Assembly: GCF_000283155.1 (NCBI RefSeq)
Contig: NW_004454180.1
Coordinates: 17,745,210 to 17,809,209 of the forward strand
DNA length: 64,000 nt
Source of the DNA: Ceratotherium simum simum
Lineage: Eukaryota > Chordata > Mammalia > Perissodactyla > Rhinocerotidae
Direction: 5' to 3'
Below, one piece after another: positions 56,580-64,000 of the stretch. Position 1 is the stretch's first letter. Every line of letters starts with the position of its first letter. The position numbers and the translations under genes were made by a program. The notes beneath the pieces were generated by a model that was given only the letters and a program-made list of their open reading frames with translations, did no database searches and was not told where the DNA came from.

Positions 56580-56689
56580 ACAGGTGTGGGTCCCCAGAAT
56601 CCAATGTGCGTGAGGGGTTCCCACACACTGCAGTACGCTGTCCCTGCAGCCGTGAGGTCACGTTATTATCACATCTTTAAAAAAAATAA

Positions 56690-56805
56690 CAATAAAGAAA
56701 TTGAGAATCAGAGAGGAAGAAACTGACTGAGCCATGCACTGTGAACGATAGAGGTTTAATTCCCACCCGTCTGGTTCCAAAAGCTGTGCCACAGGGGTGC
56801 TCACT
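56690..56805 (-). repeat. MIR SINE fragment
   Basis: GAAATTGAGAATCAGAGAGG, TTTAATTCCCACCCGTCTGG and TCCAAAAGCTGTGCCAC follow the antisense MIR head region. Confidence 0.6.
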
Positions 56806-57366
56806 TGATTGTAAAGAGAGTGGCCCTCACTGGACTGTCGACAACGGGGGAACAGGGTTGTAACTACCTGAGGGGAAGTTCGTTCCTAGAGGTTGGAGGG
56901 ATGGGAAGATAATTCTTAAGTCTTCCTTCCAACGTGTGAGAAGTACAGGTCTCCTCTCACGGGACTGGAGGAGGTGGGAGGAGACAGGGGGCAGAGGCCC
57001 ATGGAGCTGGCAGACGAGCTACCGGAGAGTCGGAGAGTCGGGGAGAGGGAACTGCCCCCCACCCCCACACCGGGGCAGCCAGCGCCGCAGCCCCAGCGCC
57101 CCGGCGCCTCCGCAGGCCTCCCAGATCAGAACCCACCTCCGCCCCTGCAAAGCCCACGGGCTCTGCTGTCAAGGCGAGTTAGCCCCCAGGAAAGAGGGAC
57201 CTTGACAACACCTTCTTCCCCCAAACCTCCCAGAATAAACTGCCACAGATGAGCAACAACAGACAATAAAACACCAGCCACACGGAAGGAAGAAAGGAGC
57301 AACTGCCCGGCATAAATTCAGAGACAGCCAGTCAGGAGGTCCCGGAATCAGTGCATGGCTCCCCAG
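56806..57366. other. single-copy sequence, GC-rich centre
   Basis: 57040-57130 is CpG-containing (CAGCGCCGCAGCCCC). No gene or repeat recognised. Confidence 0.4.
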
Positions 57367-57628
57367 CCTCCCCCTACACACACCCCACACCCCACAACTC
57401 ACACAGACACACATACATACATACACACACAACACACAGACGCAACACACACACAGACACAACACAACAGACCCCACAACGCACAGACACACACACACCT
57501 CACAACACACACAACACAAAACACAACACGAACACCATACAAGACAACACCTACAACACACACAGAATACCAAACACACACAACACAACACACACTCCCT
57601 ACAACACACAACACAACACAGGGCCTTA
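57367..57628. repeat. CA-rich compound array (ACACAACAC)
   Basis: About 260 bp of CA with AACAC, AGACACA and TACA interspersed, with almost no G or T. Long open frames on both strands are produced by this low complexity. Confidence 0.88.
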
Positions 57629-58375
57629 CCGAAGGAGAAGATAAAAGAGAAAACACGGCCCAGGGAACAAGGACAAGCCAAACGTCTGGTCCTGAGGGGC
57701 CCTCCTACCACGGAAGAGTGATGTCTGGGCTAACCCCGCGTGGCTCCTCTGCCCCTCCCTTCTCGGGCTGGGAAAGGCCGGGGAACAGTGGGTGCAGCCC
57801 AGAAACCCCCCGAGGGCCGGTAGGTCTCAGGAGGGGGCCTCTGGATTCCTGAAGCCGGGAGGACATGGACCGGGTGTAGACAGAGGGAACCTCTCACAAC
57901 ACGGCGCGTCCGTCTTCTGGTGCCCCAGGCGGGGGCACGTGATGAGGTCTCCACAGCCCCTCGTGTGGGCTCTCACATCTCAGCAGCAGAAGTTAACACA
58001 CTAGCACGGCAGGTGACACGAGAGGAAACAGGTGTGCCCCAAATTAGACCCAGTTAAGTCATCACTCTAGTTGAAGGCAATAGACACAGATTTTCAAAGG
58101 TGTCAGGATTCAAGAAGTATAGAACCTTTCAGGAAAACACAAATAAAGTGAAACTGCCTGATCAACCAAGAACACAGAAATGGAAAAGCTGGGATATGAA
58201 ATGAGCAGTGATGAGACTGAATTAATGGAAATTCAGAACTAAAGCTGAGAACTACCAGAATGATGGTCACAGATATGGAAGTGAATCTTTAGAGCTGGAA
58301 GGAAAACCAATTCAAAGCTGGTTTTCCAGGCTCTTCTTGGCTAATTACAATAAAGTATATGTAACTGGTTGCGGT
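57629..58375. other. unassigned sequence
   Basis: 58030-58350 is A-rich (AGTGAAACTGCCTGATCAAC) and may be decayed LINE sequence, but I cannot place it. Confidence 0.35.
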
Positions 58376-58600
58376 GAGCAGATCCGTGTCCTAATCCCCG
58401 GAACCTGTGAATACGTTAGGTCACGTGACAGAGGGGGATTAGGGTAGTAGATGAAATGAAGGAAATCCGGCTCAAGTTAAGGCGGTTACTCAGTTGACCT
58501 TAACGCAGGGAGATTATCCTGGATGGCCTGAGTGTGGCCGACGCATCACGGGTCCTCGCTGTGGGCGGGGCCGGGGAGGAACCCAACATCTCCGGGCAGA
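58376..58600 (+). mobile_element. MLT1-class MaLR LTR, 5' half
   Basis: CAGATCCGTGTCCTAATCCC, CGGAACCTGTGAATACGTTA, AGTTGACCTTAACGCAGGG and AGATTATCCTGGATGGCC are the standard 5' half of an MLT1-type LTR. The 3' half is not recognisable. Confidence 0.75.
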
Positions 58601-58894
58601 GAACTGTGCGGGCAGTCCCCAGACTCAGGCCTGTGGAGCCCTCCAGCTTCATCATTTAACCATGACCCTTTAGGAGGAGCGCAGGCTGCCCTGGACCATT
58701 CATCTGGTGCAGAGCGCCTGCCAGGGTCCCTGCAAGGTGCCGGCCAACGAGCGAGCACCAAGGCCAGCAGGCCGCCTCCCAAAAGACACCCCAGCCTGCT
58801 CACTAAGCGGGCCCTCCCCAGCGATGAACAGCTTCTTAAACTATTTCCCCCAAATCCAGACTGCCCGCCAATGGGCTTTGGGACTCTGCTGCTT
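58601..58894. other. unassigned sequence before the ERE
   Basis: May include the eroded 3' half of the LTR. No landmark. Confidence 0.35.
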
Positions 58895-59143
58895 AGAAAC
58901 CTTCTCAGTGGGCCGGCTCTGCGGCTTGGCGGTTAGGTGCGCGCGCTCTGATGCTGGCGGCCCGGGTTCGGATCCCGGGCGCGCCCCAAGGCACCACTTC
59001 TCCGTCCAGCGCGGGGCCGGGTCCCACGTGCAGCGGCTGGAAGGATGTGAACCTATGACATGCAACTGTCTGCTGGGGCTTTGGGGGGAAAAAAATGAAT
59101 AAATAAAATCTTTAAAAAAAAAAAAAAAAGAAACCTTCTCAGT
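58895..59143 (+). mobile_element. young-looking ERE SINE with exact 15-bp duplication
   Basis: Body about 58910-59128: GGGCCGGCTCTGCGGCTTGG, B-box GGTTCGGATCC (58965-58975), GGCTGGAAGGATGTGAACC, CTGGGGCTTTGGGG, then AATAAAATC and an A17 tail. Flanking AGAAACCTTCTCAGT at 58895-58909 and 59129-59143 is identical in 15 of 15 bases. The head keeps many CpGs (GCGCGCGCTC, CGGGCGCGCC). This is the linker-type subfamily without GTTAGCTC modules. Of the window's SINEs it looks the most recent. Confidence 0.95.
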
Positions 59144-59211
59144 TCTCACTGCATTTTAACCCCCCCACGCTTTCTCAAAATAATGGAAAGAGCTCCCAGG
59201 TCCCACCTCAT
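59144..59211. other. short unassigned spacer
   Basis: Between the ERE and the CA array; no features. Confidence 0.4.
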
Positions 59212-59474
59212 ACACATCCAACACACAGGTCTGCACATGTGTGTACATCACCACATATACACATACCCCCACACAACACAACACATGCATGCACAAACAC
59301 CACACAGCACACACACTACACCACACACATACACTACACCACACACACTGTACCACACACACACCACACCACACACGTACTGTATCACACACACACACTG
59401 TACCACACACACACTACACCACACACGTACTGTATCACACACACACATACACGTACACACACACATACACACAA
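59212..59474. repeat. CA-rich array with a 50-bp higher-order period
   Basis: Mostly CA with TACAC, TGTACC and GTACTGTATC interruptions. The phrase ACACACGTACTGTATCACAC occurs at 59371 and 59421, a 50-bp period. Long frames through this array are artefacts. Confidence 0.88.
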
Positions 59475-61350
59475 CGTGCTGAGGAGAAGAGTGATTTCTC
59501 CCGGGATAGGGATGGTGACCTATCTGAGCACAAGAAGGAAGATGAGCAAGATGATGAAGAACAAAGCTTTTTGGTTTGGTTTCTCAGATTCAAGCGAGCC
59601 CCTCTTCATGACAAGCAAGGTCTCCGTCCACCCCACTTCTCTTGGTTTTACATCGCCCTCTTGGCGTGGGGGTCATTCACAGACAACGGTGCTGCCATAT
59701 GGGCAAGGGGAAGGCTGCCTCTATGTCCCCATCACACGTCATGACACACACAGGACCACACCAGGTACCTTTAAAGCCCATTGCTCCGGCCACTGCTTCC
59801 CAGGTCACAACAGGTGCCAGACCTGCATGAGGCCCCGCCCCGCCTGGACCTCACCCCACCCCATCTCTAAGCCCTGTGTCTTCACAGGAGGAGACAACTG
59901 CTCCTGGCATCTGGCCCCAGGGAGTCTGGGCTGACCCCGAGATCCTGTGACCAGATCTGAGCCCGAGGCACAGGCAGTCCCTCCCAGGGCTCGGTGCTAA
60001 CCGGCTGGGGCAGGGCTCATCAATTTGAGAGACTCTAGAACAACAGATGGTAATTTGTTGACACTGAGAGATTTAAGGGGACTCAATTACAGTCCTACTG
60101 AAAAAGCTTTCTCTAAAATAAGAAAGCACACAGATTCCTCAACTCGGAGAAATTGCTGACAGCTTTGTTTTCAACCCAGCAGGAGTAAAAAGAAGCTGAC
60201 AACTTATTTTTGCAGGTTATGCTCATTCAAGTCTATTTTTAGATCTTTTTCCTAAGTAAGTGCACCAGAATAGCATTCAGTTTGAAAATCACCATCTGTT
60301 CTGAGCAGCGAGCCCGTCTCACGGGGTCTGGGGTGGGCACGCCCAGCCGATTACACGGCCTGTCCCCACGTACGAGAACAAAGGGGTGTTTTGTGTCTCC
60401 CAAGTGGGGTGGAGGGAGCCCCAGCAACAGTCACCGGCAGTTGGCGTGTTAAACGTCCATCAGGCAACTATTAATATAGTTTATTTATATATTGAGCACC
60501 ACAAAAAAATGCCCTTGGCTTTAAAAAGAAGTTCAAACAATCCCTTGTATTTAAATAGATTTCTTACAAAAAGGCCACCCAACCGTATCTTGGTTACTAA
60601 GATAAAGATCAACCTCTGGAAAAAGAGCCGACACAGAATGCTGTGAAGACCCCTCCCCCTCGGTTTTCCGGTGGATGATAGCCACGCCCTCGCTCCTTAG
60701 CCCAATCCTTCTCGAAGCTCGCAGAGAGAGAGAGGCCCCACTCGGTGGTGACTCACGCTTTTCTACGGAAATGCAGTTGGAGCATGAAATAATTAATGAG
60801 AGTGGGAATCTGACATATGAGTAATGGGCTGCTGTTACTGGAGCACCTTCTGGAACCGGTATCCCCATGTGGCACCCGGGGAGGGCCAGGGTGACAGGCA
60901 GGCGTCCCTGTGCCTGCAGGCCTGACTGCCTGGCCCGCTGGGCTCTGGCTATTTTTAGCCACCACTAAACTTAGCTCCCTCCACCCTCTGGAATAACGGA
61001 GATCTAAATACCACTTTTCTCCTACAGGTCAGAAGAACTCTACAAGGAAGACCAGAGACTAGGGGGTCAGCGACAGGCAGTTAAGGTGTTACAACCAAGA
61101 CAGCAAACGGTCCCAGGGAGCCCCTCCGCACAGGGATGGACCCGTGGGATTCGGGGAACCCGTGGCCACCACACAGTGGCCGTCACTGTTTCTCAGCAGA
61201 ACTGCCTGTGTGCTCGGCCCTGGGGGGGTGTCTGTCTACACAGAGACCCTGTGACCCCCACAGAGCACATCAGCAGAATCTCCTTGGTTTTACTGTTTTG
61301 GCCTCTGTGAATGTTTTCTAAAATAATTACCAAAAGGAACTCATACCCGC
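59475..61350. other. single-copy sequence, candidate regulatory DNA
   Basis: No recognised transposon over 1.9 kb. 60020-60260, 60460-60600 and 60740-60850 are complex and AT-rich with TAAT/ATTA cores (for example ATGAAATAATTAATGAG at 60784). Conservation cannot be judged here. Confidence 0.35.
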
Positions 61351-61384
61351 TCACACACACACACACACACATACACACACACGC
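61351..61384. repeat. (CA)n microsatellite
   Basis: About 15 CA units with one TA interruption. Confidence 0.9.
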
Positions 61385-61504
61385 ACGAGCCCTTATTGGG
61401 GAAACCAATACTAAGACATCCTAAGTGAAGTCGTGACAGGGTTTTGTAACCCGTGCTGGAGTTCCTCTGACACTTGAGCCCAACACGTGCCTCTTATCTG
61501 TGCC
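61385..61504. other. unassigned spacer
   Basis: Nothing recognised. Confidence 0.4.
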
Positions 61505-61810
61505 TATTCCAGGGATCAGCGCTGCGCTTGGTCACTGCCCTTTCCAGAGCCGCCCGCACGTAGGCAGCATCAGGCAGCCTGGGGACCCGCTTCCCGCGCC
61601 ATTGCACCGGCTGTAGGACGACCCCAAAGTCTAGGTTTACCCACTCTGCTGGCTTTCGGTGCAGCTTCCCAAAGCGCACTCGGGTCCTGGACGCTTCCCC
61701 TCAGCGATGAAGCTAAGACTCGACCGTGCCAGGCTCCGGCTGACCGAGAAGGAAGGTCCTGTCAGAGGATGCCGGAGCCTGGATTTCACGCGGCTCGGGC
61801 CACGTCTCCA
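61505..61810. other. CpG-rich single-copy segment
   Basis: By hand count about 24 CpGs in about 310 bp at roughly 62% GC, an observed/expected ratio near 0.75. No SINE or LTR landmark explains it. A 158-codon plus-strand frame crosses it but has no recognisable protein. It may be a small island, a first exon or gene body, or chance. Confidence 0.4.
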
Positions 61811-63047
61811 TCAACACACACCCCCGCCCCCGCAACTGCTGCCTCACGTAGCAAGCCAAAGTACCAAGAGAACGTGTCCCTGCCAGGTCCATTCTTGGGA
61901 GAGCAAGGCTCCCAGGGCTTGGCAGAGAGCGTACGGGGTGGGGGTGTGTGTGTGTGTGGCTGATTCCTGCCCCCCATCCTCTTCCTCGTTGTTCTCACCA
62001 GCATGGGTGGCAGCGCCACAGGCTCGCTATTGTGACATCACTTCAAAGTTTCTCATCAAACGACAGGCGTAGTGTCGGGTAAACTTTCAGGAGAAAGAAG
62101 ACCAAGGGTTCTCTTCTTTAGAAGGTTTACGCAGGGAACAGGACACGTTATTTAGAAGTCCACTGGTGTCGCCTGGTCGTCTTGCAGCAGAAAGTTGTAG
62201 AACTGCTCCACGTGCAATAGAAGACAGGGCCTCCTGTGTTTCTTAGTGTGAACGTCAAACCCCACGTGAGAGCAGCTAGACATTTATCATCCCCTGAGAA
62301 AAGAGATAAAACGATAAGCAACGAGGACCGAGTGACCTGAGGTGAACCAGCCCTTCATTAGACGCAGGTCTCGTAGCACTGGGGACGCGCTGGCATGTCT
62401 GCGCCGAGCATGTTTCCTCAGCTGGTAGCAACGTGGACTTGAAGAACCTTGCAATAACCAAGTGGTTTCCGGGCTGTTCTAGCCATAGTACAGGTGGGAA
62501 GGCGAGCCAGAAGACGTGCTAACACCCGGAGACACAGGCACTCGGGCCCACCCAAGCATATGCCACGCGGCCATCTGCTGTCACACAAACCAAGAGTGGT
62601 GGGCGTCTCCTGCTGTCTCCTCGAGTCCAAGCATGAAGTCCTCAGGCGGGCTGCCCCCACCACGTATCTCCAGGCGGAGTGGGGGTAAGATCACCTGCTC
62701 TGTGGTGGGAAGGCAGGGAAGACGCCAGCTGGGCACGGCCAGGAGGCACACCCTCTCCTGCATGAGAAGTCGGCTGGCAGGGGAGAGGAGAGACGAGAGA
62801 AGATGGAGATCACAGGTCCACTTGTCCCTGAAACTAGCTGGTCAGTGGATTCCCTGTTCCTATCCAGTTTAGTTCAAGTTGGGTTTGTGTTACTTGCCAC
62901 CAAGAGTTCCCACACAGGCCTCGGTGTCTTACGCTGACTGCGCCCCCTCCATTGGCTGACCCTCTTTCCTGGTAATGGATTGCATTCCTCCCCTAGCTGG
63001 CTAATTTAGGTCCTGGCTGGTAGGCCACATGCTGGAGCATTGATAAG
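61811..63047. other. single-copy sequence with a short (GT)n at 61943-61958
   Basis: No repeat or gene recognised. Plus and minus frames near 62418-62872 are not convincing. Confidence 0.4.
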
Positions 63048-63069
63048 CCCTCCCCCTCCCCCTCCCCCT
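63048..63069. repeat. (CCCCCT)n hexamer tract
   Basis: Three to four TCCCCC units. The opposite strand, (GGGGGA)n, can form G-quadruplex. Confidence 0.85.
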
Positions 63070-63765
63070 GTTTTCTGTTGCTCTAAGGCAGGTGCCATTA
63101 AGCTGAGGTCTAGAGAACAGAACCATAAAGCACACCACCAAGAGACAAAGCCCTTAGATTCCACCCAATCCAGATTCAACACTAGTCATTTGACAAGAAT
63201 CTTGTCATTGGTTATTAAACAATGCACTGCCTCCCCTCATTAAATCTATGAAAAGCCAGATGCGGATTTACGGGCTTATTAGTCCATGACAACCTCCAGG
63301 ACCCTCTACAATGGCACCAAAAAAGGTGAAGCAACGAGGGGTAAAGACCCCCACGAAGTTCTCGCCAATGATCCTTCAGGGAAAAATCCTATCAGCAGGA
63401 ACCGGGTGGTGAGATTGGCTAAGGCACTTGATCTACTGTGAAGGAAGTGGCTCAACAAATGGATGTCTGGGCCCTCCTGGCCCTGTAATGTCCCTTCCGA
63501 TGACAGGGAATATCATGTTGCCTAGAGAGCTCGTGTGCTTTGTCCCCATTGGTAAACGGGTTCCCTCCCTCAATGGGTACAGTGTGCAGAAATGGCTGAA
63601 CAGCACAGAGGCCACAGGCTACCTGGTTCTTCGGAGCCATACCTGGCCTTGAGAGCAGTGGACGTGACCTAGAGGTATGGAGTTAGAGCTGAGGGCAAGT
63701 GCTCAGAGCTCTGGCGGGGGGGTGGTTCTTAGCAGGACATCTGCGTCTGTGGATGGACAAGTAGG
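63070..63765. other. single-copy sequence flanking the minisatellite
   Basis: No repeat recognised. A 74-codon frame at 63428-63652 resembles no protein I know. Confidence 0.4.
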
Positions 63766-64000
63766 AATGCTTTAAGGGGAGCTGTGGTTGTGTAAGGAGT
63801 GAATGCGTTAAGGCAAGTTGTGGATGTGAAGGAGGAAATGCTTTAAGGCGAGTTGTGGTTGTGTAAGGAGTGAATGCTTTAAGGCGAGTCGTGGATATGG
63901 AGGAGGAAATGCTTTAAGGTGAGTTGTGGATGTGGAGGAGAAAACGCTTTAAGGCGAGTTGTGGATATGAAGGAGGAAATGCTCTAAGGCGAGTCGTGGA
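63766..64000. repeat. 35-36 bp minisatellite, truncated by window end
   Basis: Six full units and a partial seventh start near 63766, 63802, 63837, 63873, 63908, 63943 and 63978. Each begins AATGCTTTAAGGCGAG or a close variant, followed by TTGTGG and a GGAGGA or GGAGTG end. Two unit types occur: 36-bp units with TTGTGTAAGGAGTG (first and third) and 35-bp units with ATRTGRAGGAGRA. The array continues beyond the window. Confidence 0.95.

Noticed and set aside
57169..57711. 180-codon Cys/Val-rich minus-strand frame
   Set aside because: It is the complement of the CA-rich array at 57367-57628.
58910..58995. Functional tRNA gene
   Set aside because: The tRNA-like A and B boxes belong to an ERE SINE head. 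No complete cloverleaf; an A tail and target duplications follow.
59239..59934. 231-codon plus-strand open frame, the longest in the window
   Set aside because: Its first half is translated CA microsatellite (His/Thr runs). A second overlapping frame is also open. No known domain.
63428..63652. 74-codon frame near the window end, and a MAPKK-starting frame at 63311
   Set aside because: Neither resembles a known protein. There is no repeat or retroviral context to support them.
63766..64000. CRISPR-like regular repeats
   Set aside because: The repeats are directly tandem with no unique spacers, and the host is a mammal.

Overview
This window is mammalian nuclear DNA from a perissodactyl, most probably a horse or other Equus. 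The diagnostic evidence is a set of equine-type tRNA-derived SINEs (ERE family). They have a GGCCGGCCCNGTGGC-like head, a Pol III B-box close to GGTTCGGATCC, the phrase GATGTTAGCTCAGGGC, and A-rich tails ending in TTCCTCA plus a poly-A run. Copies lie at about 5233, 16470, 24148 (minus), 24905, 31725, 43120 (minus) and 58910. Base composition, scattered AT-rich and GC-rich stretches, and many old mammal-wide repeats (MIR, L2, L1M, MaLR LTRs, MER5A/MER20 hAT fossils, Tigger) also fit a placental genome. I see no bacterial, phage or organellar features.

I could not support any protein-coding gene, exon, tRNA, rRNA or CRISPR array. Open frames here are short, unrecognisable, or held open by CA repeats or GC-rich sequence. 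This looks like intergenic or intronic DNA.

Layout. 1-3 kb: a possible ERV LTR, a MIR, an LTR-like repeat and an ancient DNA transposon. 3-9.4 kb: mostly single-copy sequence with two MIRs and a full-length ERE. 9.5-12.6 kb: a decayed antisense L1 split by a MaLR LTR and a MER20. 13-19 kb: single-copy DNA, TG-rich tracts, and a three-layer nest (ancient DNA element, then L1M 3' end, then ERE). 19.5-29 kb: LTR fragments, L1M 3' ends, two EREs, a hAT fossil and microsatellites. 29-36 kb: GC- and CpG-rich DNA with clustered hAT fossils, a second three-layer nest, an MLT1-type LTR split by a long tRNA/RTE-type SINE, L2 and small GC-rich minisatellites. 36-41 kb: mostly single-copy. 41.6-45.3 kb: an old L1M whose 5' part is inverted, carrying a minus-strand ERE and a 120-bp L1 tail insertion. 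45-54 kb: mainly single-copy with LTR, MIR and MER5A pieces. 54.7-55.6 kb: two abutting Tigger fossils. 56-59.5 kb: a polypyrimidine tract, two CA-rich arrays and the youngest-looking ERE. 59.5-63.7 kb: single-copy DNA with a CpG-rich patch. 63.77 kb to the end: a 35-36 bp minisatellite running off the window.

Function is therefore transposon archaeology rather than a pathway. The best material for a second look is the nested insertions with readable target-site duplications, the inverted L1, the young ERE, the terminal minisatellite, and a few single-copy blocks that might be conserved regulatory DNA. Repeat family names come from remembered consensus sequences and were not checked by search.
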